From contig CM034392.1 in the NCBI GenBank assembly GCA_019925095.2, forward strand, positions 23,812,387 through 23,876,386: a stretch of 64,000 nt of DNA, given 5' to 3'. Origin of the DNA: Dendrolimus kikuchii (lineage: Eukaryota > Arthropoda > Insecta > Lepidoptera > Lasiocampidae). Positions 35,701 through 37,661 of the stretch are shown piece after piece (positions within the stretch are counted from its first letter, which is position 1; each line of letters starts with the position of its first letter). A model generated the notes under the pieces. That model did no database searches. It saw only the letters and a list, made by a program, of their open reading frames with translations, and was not told the DNA's origin. Both the position numbers and the translations under genes were made by a program.

Positions 35701-37256
35701 AATAATGTTCAATTTTAGCGCCACGACTCACCTAGTTGTGATAAAAACACAATCACTTATTTAATTTCGGGATTAATCTGCAAATGTAACATATATGACA
35801 TGACCAAAATAATTAATCATTATAAAATCAACTATTACGGCATTGCTAAAAAACCACCATATTTTGTAATTGGTAGGTGAAACCTCAGATTAATAATATT
35901 AAGAGACAAAGTTTTTACTTCACTTTGCTACTTGTTAGGCAAAGACACTAAATCCATACAGCATGAATACCAATATTACTCAATCAATCTGAAGATCATT
36001 GAATGACATGAAAGTATGGAATTTTAGATTTTTCACATTATTGTAACTAAGATAATTAATATATTTTTCTAGTTTGTATATATAAATACCGACTACATGC
36101 ACTACCAATGTAAGCAGAACAAAGTATAGGTGTAAGGGGTGGTCGAAGGTGTAACCAGTGACAAGGACAGTGGGTTAGGTTAGGTTATCTTTAGACCAAA
36201 GCCGGCAGAACCAACTGGTTTCTATTTATTCGTTGATAATTTTGATAAAAGTTAAAGTCGGTTCTGCCACTCGCCGGCCGCTGCCGCGGCACGCTCGCTT
36301 CGCTCGCTCGGCTCGTGGGCTTTGGTCTAAAGATAACCTAACCTAACCCACTGTCCTTGCCATAACCTTCAAACACCCCTCACACCTATATATTGTTTGT
36401 CTAACATTAGTATTGCATGTTGTCGTTAATTATATATACAAACTACAAAAATATAATAATGATCTTAATCACAATAATGTGAAAAATCTAAAATTGCGTA
36501 TTTTTATGTCATTCAAAGATGTTCAGTTTGATTGAATAATATTGATATTCATGCTGTACGGATTTAGTTCCTTTGCCTGACATTTAGCAAAGTGAGGTAA
36601 AAACTTTGTCTCTCAATATTATTAATCTGAGGTTTTACTTACATATTACAAAATGTCGTGATTTTTTAGCAATGCCGTAATATTTGATTTTATAATTATT
36701 GATTATTTTGATCATGTTATACATGTTACATTTGCAGATTAATCCCAAAATTAAAGTAATTGTGTTTTTATTATAATTAGTAGGTAAGTCGTCACGCTAA
36801 AATTGAACATTATTTCTATCGATATAATGCACGTATTTCGTAATTAATTGTAATGTGTATTAATTTTTTGTCTAAATGATGGCTTACCGGTGATTTTAGT
36901 GTCGTTATTAAACCATAGCAAACCACATGTAAAGTCTTTGAATACAAAAAAATGCGTAATTTTCAGGTTCTCAGAATGCTAGCTTGTGTTTATAATCGTT
37001 GTTCGAGATAAAAATATGTATAACATGAAAGTATTTTCACTCTGATTTGAGAATTAGCACACATACTTTATGTATATCATTTCAATTTTTGTAACTCTCA
37101 CAATAGATTTCTATTAAAAAAAATTACCTTTAATTTTAGCAACTCGATATCACCTTCCAATGCGAGTTTAAGGCGCTTCCAATCAAACGAGGCGGTATTC
37201 CTATATACATCCAGAGGCCCGCTAGGGAGATCCGGCACAAAACTTAAATCTTCCAT
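638..37256 (-). CDS. ACOX3: Peroxisomal acyl-CoA oxidase, ACOX3-like (5' eight coding exons, 3' part outside window)
   Basis: Eight exons on the minus strand (37256-37128, 26449-26285, 22223-22065, 18813-18666, 11376-11202, 5721-5579, 2646-2513, 760-638) each have AG acceptors and GT donors. Their phases join without a break into 1176 nt, 392 residues. Family features seen in order: N-terminal [28 protein letters not shown] (FAD/substrate pocket), [48 protein letters not shown] and IEYPLHQWR. Known for the family: these FAD enzymes oxidise acyl-CoA to trans-2-enoyl-CoA in peroxisomes and release hydrogen peroxide; ACOX3 types prefer branched or long chains. The usual length is ~700 residues, so the catalytic glutamate and any C-terminal peroxisomal signal lie left of position 1. 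ACOX3 rather than ACOX1 is inferred from the N-terminus and the EYP..QWR stretch. Confidence 0.93.
1094..1247 (+). mobile_element. RTE-type LINE 3' end, 154 bp, (TATG)n tail
   Basis: 5'-truncated copy ending in the family's last codons (GCGCTCTGTTGTTCGTGCC), GGCGTGAAGTTATG and a TATG-type repeat. Flanked by an 11-bp duplication TATTTTTTGTT at 1083-1093 and 1248-1258. Confidence 0.85.
1259..2136. other. Oxidase intron 7, unassigned
   Basis: A plus-strand open stretch to 1612 (ending [15 protein letters not shown]) resembles nothing recognised and has no splice or family support. The rest is AT-rich with the (ACT)n tract. Confidence 0.4.
1739..1772. repeat. (ACT)n microsatellite
   Basis: ACTACT units with ACTT interruptions. 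Confidence 0.85.
2137..2395. mobile_element. TIR element, family with GTTCCA ends, partial
   Basis: Shares GTGGCGAAAACGTCACTAA, TGACATTGAAAAAGGCGCGA and ATAATCCGTTCCACTT with 8299-8632 and 23858-24233. Ends near the 3' side of oxidase exon 7. Confidence 0.6.
2513..2646 (-). CDS. ACOX3: ACOX3-like coding exon 7 (44 aa, split first codon)
   Basis: Acceptor TATTCAG, donor gttagt after CAT. Encodes [20 protein letters not shown] followed by [10 protein letters not shown] and IPLIEYPLH. The RKQFG arginine region contacts FAD in the family. Confidence 0.92.
2772..3063 (-). mobile_element. Poly(A) SINE-like element, 5'-truncated
   Basis: T-run then ATTGCAGG; runs through to GGAAATTGTATT, where the family's first ~30 bp are missing and a fragment of another LINE tail follows. 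Confidence 0.82.
3064..3125 (-). mobile_element. Fragment of the CR1/jockey-type LINE 3' tail
   Basis: AGCGATTTCTTCCAGACAAC matches the tail family; abuts a truncated SINE-like copy. Confidence 0.5.
3459..3779 (+). mobile_element. Poly(A) SINE-like element, full length (321 bp)
   Basis: Reference copy of a ~300-bp family found 15 times here. Sense strand starts CCGTGCAGGAACGGAGAAAG and ends CTCCTGCAATAAA plus an A-run. It is flanked by an 18-bp duplication ACGTAGACATAAAGTTAT (3441-3458; 3780-3797, first A shared with the tail), so it retroposed as a unit. No coding potential; antisense open frames starting [12 protein letters not shown] are chance. Confidence 0.88.
3798..4750. other. Oxidase intron 6, unassigned AT-rich DNA
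   Basis: No feature recognised; several TCTGTTATTA-like words recur here and at 3250-3340. Confidence 0.5.
4752..4890 (-). mobile_element. CR1/jockey-type LINE 3' tail
   Basis: CACTTTATTGTTCACC, GGCGGCCTTATCGC and AGCGATCTCTTCGAGGCAAC. Confidence 0.65.
4945..5175 (+). repeat. Uncharacterised four-copy dispersed repeat
   Basis: AGTTTTTGGCGGAAACTGAA, TTGTGCTGTGCAG, GTGGCCTTTTGAGTTGTCAC and AGAACTCCGTTGAATGGC; recurs at 40235, 57775 and 59385 in the same orientation. Confidence 0.6.
5205..5270 (+). repeat. Short A-tailed repeat (AAGGCCTAG type)
   Basis: CTGGCTTAAAGGCCTAGCTG then CCAAGCCATAAAA and an A-run; matched at 32737-32782. Looks like a LINE/SINE 3' end. Confidence 0.5.
5370..5502 (-). 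mobile_element. RTE-type LINE 3' end, 133 bp
   Basis: Same family, reverse orientation, beginning with the CATA tail. The 13-bp duplication ATGACATGATAGA lies at 5357-5369 and 5503-5515. It sits in the intron 77 bp from oxidase exon 6. Confidence 0.85.
5579..5721 (-). CDS. ACOX3: ACOX3-like coding exon 6 (47 aa with split codons)
   Basis: Acceptor ATTCTAG, donor gtatga after GCTG. Encodes [17 protein letters not shown], then [17 protein letters not shown] and ENLSA; the R-(I/V)-PR..LLNR motif is diagnostic of acyl-CoA oxidases. Confidence 0.92.
5722..6300. other. Oxidase intron 5, unassigned
   Basis: Only the GAAA tract and AT-rich sequence seen. Confidence 0.5.
5829..5850. repeat. (GAAA)n microsatellite
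   Basis: Five GAAA units in the intron upstream of oxidase exon 6. Confidence 0.85.
6302..6367. repeat. Small fold-back carrying an RTE target site
   Basis: TTAGGGTAAGTTCGAACGC and GCGTTCAAACTTACTCTAA pair as hairpin arms; the right arm is the 13-bp duplication of the RTE copy. Related to 25557-25650. Confidence 0.65.
6368..7000 (-). mobile_element. RTE-type LINE 3' end, 633 bp, with C-terminal ORF
   Basis: Contains the C-terminal reverse-transcriptase end: [35 protein letters not shown] and [11 protein letters not shown]. The thumb/connection pattern (YGSE.W, LR.I.G, DRVRN, LRWFGH) is that of RTE-type LINEs. The 13-bp duplication TTACTCTAAGTTA flanks it at 6355-6367 and 7001-7013, inside the right arm of a small fold-back. 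Confidence 0.88.
7033..7160 (-). mobile_element. CR1/jockey-type LINE 3' tail
   Basis: ACTTTATTGCTCACC, GGCGGCCTTATCGC, then CTATCTCTTCCAAGCAAC. Lies 20 bp from the duplication of the RTE copy at 6368-7000. Confidence 0.65.
7375..7510 (+). mobile_element. CR1/jockey-type LINE 3' tail
   Basis: CTGCACCACCTACATCGCC, GTTGCCTGGAAGAGATCGC, GAGCGATAAGGCCGC; lacks the final AATAAA end. Confidence 0.65.
7535..8298 (-). mobile_element. mariner transposon, C-terminal two-thirds of transposase and one TIR
   Basis: A 225-residue open frame (8287-7610) carries [19 protein letters not shown] and [16 protein letters not shown]. The aspartates of GDEKW, DNARP and APSD give the mariner DD34D triad. It ends naturally at NGTYIL and is followed by the TIR TTAGGTTGGGGAAAAAG beginning at a TA (7533-7534). 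The N-terminal helix-turn-helix and the other TIR are missing: the sequence stops at [10 protein letters not shown] and changes to a different repeat at ~8299. It cannot encode a complete transposase. Confidence 0.9.
8299..8632. mobile_element. TIR element, family with GTTCCA ends, partial
   Basis: Second of three copies; its right end GTTGTGAGTTTCTTGTGGAAC keeps the inverted-repeat end, while the left end is lost at the mariner junction. Confidence 0.6.
8823..9375. mobile_element. Solo LTR (~550 bp) carrying an RTE insertion
   Basis: Starts TGTTACGAGTAC and ends TTGTAACA (TG...CA with a TGTTAC/GTAACA inverted end), flanked by a 4-bp duplication ATAT (8819-8822; 9376-9379). No retroviral-type genes adjoin it. 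A related partial LTR lies at 10640-10940 in the opposite orientation. Confidence 0.65.
8894..8969 (+). mobile_element. RTE-type LINE 3' end, only 76 bp
   Basis: Shortest copy of the family: GAATAAGCCTGAATGGCGC to the TATG tail, with a 10-bp duplication TATACAAACA at 8884-8893 and 8970-8979. It interrupts a solo LTR. Confidence 0.82.
9574..9917 (-). mobile_element. RTE-type LINE 3' end, 344 bp
   Basis: Encodes the [13 protein letters not shown] to PARELA end of the family in one frame. 13-bp duplication AATTTAAGACTAC at 9561-9573 and 9918-9930. Confidence 0.87.
10241..10559 (-). mobile_element. Poly(A) SINE-like element, full length
   Basis: T-run, TTTATTGCAGGAG, ending TTCCTGCACGG; nearly intact family member. 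No convincing target duplication. Confidence 0.85.
10640..10940. mobile_element. Related LTR fragment, opposite orientation
   Basis: On the minus strand it shares ATGCCGTTG, CAAATATAACCG, GCGCAAAGCCCGTC and ordering with the solo LTR at 8823-9375. Ends not defined. Confidence 0.5.
11202..11376 (-). CDS. ACOX3: ACOX3-like coding exon 5 (57 aa with split codons)
   Basis: Acceptor TTTTCAG, donor gtgagt; 2 nt + 57 codons + 2 nt. Encodes [42 protein letters not shown]. The split glycine codons at both ends match the neighbouring exons exactly. Confidence 0.93.
11507..11590. repeat. (CA)n/(CACG)n microsatellite
   Basis: Alternating purine-pyrimidine tract of ACAC, GCAC and CACGCA units. Confidence 0.9.
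11680..11746. repeat. (TA)n microsatellite, 67 bp
   Basis: Uninterrupted TA repeat. Confidence 0.95.
11790..11985 (+). repeat. Helitron-like or unclassified dispersed repeat
   Basis: GGTGGGCCACCCTCATC, GTTTCATAAGAATCGATCAA and GCCGTTTCGGA, ending GAGAATTTTATAT; of the kind widespread in lepidopteran introns. Confidence 0.45.
11987..13127 (+). mobile_element. Probable solo LTR-like block, GC-rich, 1.1 kb
   Basis: Begins TGTGACGGATACG and ends near CTGTATCCGTTCC. Contains a TATA box (TATATAAG, 12262-12269), a 47-bp tandem duplication of the upstream word AGACCGTCGGCCGAGTATA (12247-12265, 12294-12312), a GC-rich leader, and AATAAA at 13079-13084. Promoter, poly(A) signal and absence of an ORF fit an LTR, but no target duplication or second LTR was found. 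Confidence 0.5.
13128..13268 (-). mobile_element. tRNA-headed SINE, family 1, head only
   Basis: CTCCCAGACCATAGTAATTA to CCACAGAGGCCGTC; the 3' half is missing at the junction with the LTR-like block. Confidence 0.7.
13662..13935 (+). mobile_element. tRNA-headed SINE, family 2 (~270 bp)
   Basis: Starts GTCGTGGTAGAGTAATGGC (A-box-like) with GGGTTGGATCCTGG (B-box-like), then ATGTGCATATTGTTACAA and a 3' part GGAGGCCCGAGCCCAACAA. Pairs with the copy at 55728. Confidence 0.72.
13960..14420 (-). mobile_element. LINE C-terminal remnant (I/jockey group)
   Basis: Minus-strand pieces read [27 protein letters not shown] and [19 protein letters not shown], the post-RNase H / zinc-binding end seen in jockey- and I-group LINEs. 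Broken by stops. Confidence 0.6.
14600..15471 (-). mobile_element. R1-type LINE 3' end
   Basis: Minus frame 15324-15097 carries [12 protein letters not shown], then [18 protein letters not shown], the C-C-H-C knuckle near the C-terminus of R1-clade reverse transcriptases. A GC-rich 3' UTR continues to a G-run at 14563. Upstream reading is broken by a stop near 15365. Confidence 0.68.
15475..15864. other. Unassigned intron DNA
   Basis: AT-rich; nothing recognised between the R1-type and RTE-type LINE pieces. Confidence 0.5.
15877..16642 (+). mobile_element. RTE-type LINE 3' end, 766 bp, longest copy
   Basis: Open from [17 protein letters not shown] through [19 protein letters not shown] and [10 protein letters not shown] to a TGA at 16434-16436, where sister copies read an arginine, so the copy is disabled near its end. 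Flanked by 12-bp duplications with one mismatch (AGTAAATGGCGA 15865-15876, AGTGAATGGCGA 16643-16654). Confidence 0.88.
16655..17157. other. Unassigned intron DNA
   Basis: AT-rich; no repeat partner or ORF recognised. Confidence 0.5.
17166..17598. mobile_element. hAT-type MITE, 433 bp, complete
   Basis: TIRs TAGGGTGGCGCAAAAAAA on the left and TTTTTTTGCGCCACCCTA on the right, with an exact 8-bp duplication ATAGTTAT (17158-17165; 17599-17606). TIR start TAGGG and 8-bp duplication are typical of hAT. AT-rich interior without an ORF. Confidence 0.82.
17620..17885 (+). mobile_element. mariner-type transposase C-terminal fragment
   Basis: Open stretch [20 protein letters not shown] followed by [10 protein letters not shown] and an ordinary mariner C-terminus ([23 protein letters not shown]) to a TGA at 17883. 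It belongs to a different mariner lineage from 7535-8298. The two upstream catalytic aspartates are missing. Confidence 0.78.
17905..18440. repeat. Twice-repeated module with CGTTACGTAACG core
   Basis: GCGTCTCGGGACGCCC occurs at ~17911 and ~18060; ACGCGTTACGTAACGAAGCG with following CACTTCAAAAA(A/C)GT occurs at ~17968 and ~18377. Source element not recognised; it may be the 3' region of one element. Confidence 0.5.
18666..18813 (-). CDS. ACOX3: ACOX3-like coding exon 4 (49 aa + 1 nt)
   Basis: Acceptor CGTACAG before ATC; donor gtaaaa. Encodes [15 protein letters not shown], then MRTTATYDP and [13 protein letters not shown], the best-conserved flavin- and substrate-binding section of acyl-CoA oxidases. 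The alternative acceptor ttcaag at the internal AG would drop three residues and break phase with exon 3. Confidence 0.93.
18835..19015 (+). repeat. Dispersed insect repeat next to oxidase exon 4
   Basis: TAATACGTGAAGCAAAAACT, GCGGACGGAGGAGTATGAAA and TTATGCATAAAAAATACA form a repeat recognised from other insect genomes; begins ~20 bp upstream of exon 4. Confidence 0.5.
19085..19215 (+). repeat. Two-copy repeat shared with 33895-34005
   Basis: TCTCACTCTATTTATATAGG then ATTTGTATGAAATGAGTATA; the copy at 33895 has the same words in order. Confidence 0.45.
19216..19879. other. Unassigned; may include degraded BEL/Pao integrase
   Basis: It leads into the BEL/Pao remnant, but no integrase motif could be read. 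The minus frame at 19677-19883 ([13 protein letters not shown] on) is not recognised. Confidence 0.4.
19880..20740 (+). mobile_element. BEL/Pao LTR-retrotransposon integrase remnant, split
   Basis: Plus-strand reading 20204-20460 gives [29 protein letters not shown] and [11 protein letters not shown], the C-terminal integrase region of BEL/Pao elements; after a stop it continues [14 protein letters not shown] and an RNKW motif to ~20735. The RTE insertion 19943-20195 lies inside; its left flank continues the same frame (NFTWIF). Stop codons show it is dead. Confidence 0.8.
19943..20195 (+). mobile_element. RTE-type LINE 3' end inside a BEL/Pao integrase remnant
   Basis: 253-bp copy starting at AGCATGACTAAACAG and ending in the TATG tail. 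The 12-bp duplication ATCTTTAATCCA at 19931-19942 and 20196-20207 is part of the host element's integrase frame. Confidence 0.88.
20915..21585 (+). mobile_element. Helitron-like non-autonomous element, split by an insertion
   Basis: Left part (20915-20961) ACTGAAGAGTTTGTTTG; right part (21356-21585) CTCAGGAACGACTGG, TCGAGGAAGGCTATAGGC and CACGCGGACGAAGTCGC. The same sequence is unbroken at 27758-27993. The inserted 394 bp are annotated separately. Confidence 0.72.
20962..21355 (+). mobile_element. Unrecognised 394-bp retroposed insert with A-rich tail
   Basis: Flanked by a 13-bp duplication AACACGCTAATCT (20949-20961; 21356-21368). Begins with a GT repeat, ends AATAATAATAATTAAAAAA. No protein or known SINE head recognised. 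Confidence 0.7.
21791..22029 (+). mobile_element. Poly(A) SINE-like element, 5'-truncated
   Basis: Begins at GCCAGATGGTAGGGC and ends CTCCTGCAATAAAA with an A-rich tail, 36 bp from the donor side of oxidase exon 3. Confidence 0.83.
22065..22223 (-). CDS. ACOX3: ACOX3-like coding exon 3 (53 aa)
   Basis: Acceptor CCCACAG before ACAAGAACG; donor gtaaga after GAG; 159 nt, phase 0. Encodes [20 protein letters not shown] and GTERH, the region before the FAD pocket. Poly(A) SINE-like copies lie close on both sides (21791-22029 and 22355-22661). Confidence 0.92.
22355..22661 (+). mobile_element. Poly(A) SINE-like element, full length
   Basis: CCGTGCAGGAACGG to CTCCTGCAATAAAAAATAA. Confidence 0.84.
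22784..23110 (-). mobile_element. jockey/CR1-type LINE 3' end
   Basis: Minus frame reads [20 protein letters not shown], the C-terminal end of jockey/CR1-type reverse transcriptases (R..LWN.LP..VF). The 3' UTR carries CTTTCCATCAGGTGAACTGT and ends CTCCAGCTATATC. Confidence 0.72.
23184..23306. repeat. Fold-back repeat, CTACGTTTTAACGG arms
   Basis: Arms 23184-23237 and 23253-23306 pair almost perfectly (CTACGTTTTAACGGTTTT...; ...AAAACCGTTAAAACGTAG), with a 15-bp loop containing CCGAAACG. Confidence 0.8.
23307..23857. other. Unassigned intron DNA
   Basis: AT-rich; nothing recognised. Confidence 0.5.
23858..24233. mobile_element. TIR element (MITE-like), complete, ~375 bp
   Basis: Ends are inverted repeats: CGTTCCATTAGGGACTCAC on the left, and GTGAGTTACTAATGGAACG on the right. 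No open frame. Interior contains GTGGTCAACGCCCACTTCG and GACGTCATTAGTGACG. Transposon superfamily not assigned. Confidence 0.72.
24335..24665 (+). repeat. Dispersed repeat with internal doubling
   Basis: CGTCATTTGTCGGGATAAAA occurs twice in variant form ~150 bp apart, each followed by GAGTTTCAT-type and CAGTAGTTTTC words, ending CAGACAGACGGACAGAC. Matches 58970-59290. Confidence 0.65.
24666..25270. other. Unassigned intron DNA
   Basis: AT-rich; nothing recognised. Confidence 0.5.
25275..25345 (+). repeat. Fragment shared with the LTR-like block
   Basis: TTGCTGGGGAGTTTCTTGCC, CGCTTCTTCTCC and TTGCGAAGCGG also occur at 12493-12556. A common lepidopteran element end. Confidence 0.5.
25485..25735 (+). 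mobile_element. CR1/jockey-type LINE 3' tail interrupted by a fold-back
   Basis: AAAGAGATCGC, AATAAGGCCGGCC, then the hairpin 25557-25650, then AATAAGGCCGCCCGTCTG and CAACAATAAAGAG followed by TATC repeats. Confidence 0.6.
25557..25650. repeat. Small fold-back, ~44-bp arms
   Basis: TTATTCATAGAGAGTTAGAG...GAACGCTTCTTTA pairs with TAAAGAAGCGTTC...CTATGAATAA around a 4-6 bp loop. Inserted in a LINE tail. Confidence 0.7.
25755..25940 (-). mobile_element. Diverged poly(A) SINE-like element
   Basis: Weak match to the family (TTTCATTGCTGAAGCACAGA, then GATGGAAAGTGGTTATCGTC); older than the other copies. Confidence 0.6.
26013..26219 (-). mobile_element. Diverged poly(A) SINE-like element
   Basis: Shares with the copy at 27066 the variant GATGGGGCTGGATCC in place of the usual GGGAGACTGGAACC, suggesting an older subfamily. 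Ends ~65 bp from the donor of oxidase exon 2. Confidence 0.65.
26285..26449 (-). CDS. ACOX3: ACOX3-like coding exon 2 (55 aa)
   Basis: Acceptor TTACAG before TAC; donor GTGAGC at 26284-26279; 165 nt, phase 0 on both sides. Encodes [17 protein letters not shown] and a helical stretch ending SSYSAR. A second AG five bases inside the exon would shift the frame, so the first AG was chosen. Confidence 0.92.
26561..26656. repeat. Fold-back repeat, same family
   Basis: Outer arms AATAAAACTACGTTTTAACG (26561 on) and its complement ending at 26656; one internal arm is deleted relative to 23184-23306. Followed by TATACAAGTCGCGAAAACTT, also present beside the first copy at 23155-23175. Confidence 0.78.
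27066..27308 (-). mobile_element. Diverged poly(A) SINE-like element
   Basis: Same older subfamily as 26013; lacks the A-tail part and ends CTCCGTTCCTACACTG. Confidence 0.65.
27309..27757. other. Unassigned intron DNA
   Basis: AT-rich; nothing recognised. Confidence 0.5.
27758..27993 (+). mobile_element. Helitron-like non-autonomous element, complete (236 bp)
   Basis: Starts TC after an A, ends CTAG before a T, with a GC-rich hairpin (CGCGGACGTCATCGCGGG) just upstream of the end. These are Helitron end rules and no target duplication is expected. Confidence 0.75.
28003..28112 (-). mobile_element. CR1/jockey-type LINE 3' tail
   Basis: AATTCTTTATTGTACACC, GCGGCCTTATCG, CGATCTCTTCCAGGCAACCC; directly follows a Helitron-like element ending at 27993. 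Confidence 0.65.
28310..28556 (+). mobile_element. RTE-type LINE 3' end, ~247 bp
   Basis: Encodes [19 protein letters not shown] onward; ~20 bp of the family are deleted near the end before GGGAACTGGCGTGAAG. Flanks AATAGATAAGTA (28290s) and AATAGAAAAGTA (28559-28570) look like a 12-bp duplication with one mismatch, with a few extra bases at the 5' junction. Confidence 0.78.
28625..29750 (-). mobile_element. CR1/jockey-type reverse-transcriptase remnant, interrupted
   Basis: Minus pieces: [20 protein letters not shown] and [12 protein letters not shown] (29744-29450), [20 protein letters not shown] (29280-29080) and [13 protein letters not shown] (28800s). Order fits the RT palm-thumb-C-terminus. 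Broken by frameshifts and by a SINE-like insertion at 28853-28990. Confidence 0.75.
28853..28990 (-). mobile_element. Poly(A) SINE-like element, truncated, inside a LINE remnant
   Basis: TTTTTATTGCAGAG to CTCTTAAGGGACACTGG; splits the reverse-transcriptase remnant 28625-29750. Confidence 0.8.
29756..30059 (+). mobile_element. Poly(A) SINE-like element
   Basis: CCGTGCAGGAGCGG to CCACCAATAAAAAATAAAA, with small deletions near the 3' end. Confidence 0.82.
30249..30370. repeat. Degenerate fold-back repeat, same family
   Basis: AATAAAACTACGTTTTACC and ATATAATTTTATTATGTGTA retain the layout with many changes. Confidence 0.5.
30454..31087. mobile_element. TIR-like element (AACCGACTT ends) with internal hairpin
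   Basis: Left end AACCGACTTCAAAAAAGGAG, right end AAAGTCGGTT. Contains a doubled GAGATTTATGATCCGATTTA / TTTGGTCCCCTAAAAATTT block and, near the right end, a 46-bp inverted repeat (30910-30955; 30997-31042). Widespread lepidopteran repeat type; superfamily not assigned. Confidence 0.62.
31511..31749 (-). mobile_element. tRNA-headed SINE, family 1
   Basis: Complete copy with (TAA)n at the left and GAGGCCGTC at the right. Flanks GTTATAATAA and ATTATAACAA fit a short duplication with mismatches. Confidence 0.8.
31753..32736. other. Unassigned intron DNA
   Basis: AT-rich; nothing recognised. Confidence 0.5.
32737..32782 (+). repeat. Short A-tailed repeat (AAGGCCTAG type)
   Basis: CTGGCTTAAAGGCCTAGTTG then CCAAGCCATAAA and an A-run. 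Confidence 0.5.
32987..33228 (+). mobile_element. tRNA-headed SINE, family 1 (~240 bp)
   Basis: Head GACGGCCTCTGTGGTTGAGC has an A-box-like TGGTTGAGCGG and a B-box-like GGTTCCATTCC (GGTTCGATTCC in the copy at 31511). Body reaches GTTTGTCTGCCGATT and an (ATT)n tail. Pol III-type SINE layout, not a working tRNA gene. Confidence 0.8.
33240..33390 (+). repeat. Dispersed Helitron-like 3' fragment
   Basis: GTTTCATCAAAATTCATTGA, GAGTAACAAACATACATACA and TTTATAATATTAGTAGGAG: common insect repeat end, directly after a SINE. Confidence 0.5.
33895..34005 (+). repeat. Two-copy repeat shared with 19085-19215
   Basis: TCTCACTCTGTTTATACATG then ATTTGTATGAAATGGGTATA. Confidence 0.45.
34355..34694 (-). mobile_element. 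RTE-type LINE 3' end with inverted 5' tip
   Basis: Same family with a 13-bp duplication AAAAGAAAATAAT at 34342-34354 and 34695-34707. The 5' end of the copy doubles back: CATTCCTTTCCTTAC is followed directly by its reverse complement GAAGGAAAGGAATG. Confidence 0.86.
34708..35543. other. Unassigned intron DNA left of the fold-back
   Basis: AT-rich; a short GGGGGGAGG..CCCCTA patch at 35420-35455 stands out. Nothing recognised. Confidence 0.5.
35544..36969. repeat. 1.43-kb fold-back element (long imperfect inverted repeat)
   Basis: Left arm 35544-36203 and right arm 36318-36969 are reverse complements over their length, with mismatches and small gaps. The innermost 42 bp (36162-36203 and 36318-36359; CAAGGACAGTGGGTTAGG on) pair perfectly. 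The 114-bp loop holds a shorter hairpin (GGCAGAACC/GGTTCTGCC) and a GC-rich run with GCTCGCTTCGCTCGCTCG. No ORF. It lies in oxidase intron 1, ~160 bp from coding exon 1. Confidence 0.85.
37128..37256 (-). CDS. ACOX3: ACOX3-like coding exon 1 (43 aa)
   Basis: Begins at an ATG one base after a splice acceptor (polypyrimidine then CAG at 37258-37260), so the 5' UTR lies in an upstream exon. Encodes [19 protein letters not shown] and following residues, matching the start of animal ACOX3 proteins. Ends in phase 0 at an AAG/gtaatt donor. Confidence 0.92.
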
Positions 37257-37431
37257 GCTGAAACAAACACAAAAACATTGTTAGCTTCAATATAACGGTG
37301 ATTGCGTCAATTTTAAAACACCGGATGACTAAACCACTACAGGGACATTTCAAATTCCCTCATAAAAGCATCAGGTCATCGTCAACCGTGAAGTACGAAC
37401 TATTAGACCGACACTTTAATAAATGACTTAC

Positions 37432-37661
37432 CTTGAATTTGAATAAGAGAATAGAAACAATTTATGAGACAAAAAGTTGGCGAAATAATTCACGTTTTTA
37501 TGACAAGCTGATAATGGTGTGTTGAGCGGTATTGAAGGAAAACCTCTGATAAGAATACAGCACACACGCTGTTTTATTGGGCGGACTGCGCTCGCTCGGA
37601 TCGGGAAATTGAGAGAAGTGCTATGAACTAGTCGATAACTAGTGGAATAATAGCTGAACAT
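37432..37661 (-). other. Probable non-coding 5' exon of ACOX3-like gene
   Basis: Exon 1 opens one base before its ATG after a splice acceptor, which requires an upstream leader exon. The best candidate ends in TTCAAG followed by a consensus gtaagt donor (37431-37426). The exon body is locally CpG-rich (GCGAGCGCAGTCCGCCC near 37575-37600). The open frame in it has no resemblance to a protein. The 5' limit is a guess. Confidence 0.55.

Noticed and set aside
37428..37661. 77-codon minus-strand frame near the oxidase start
   Set aside because: It ends at a splice donor and has no protein resemblance; better read as a non-coding leader exon.
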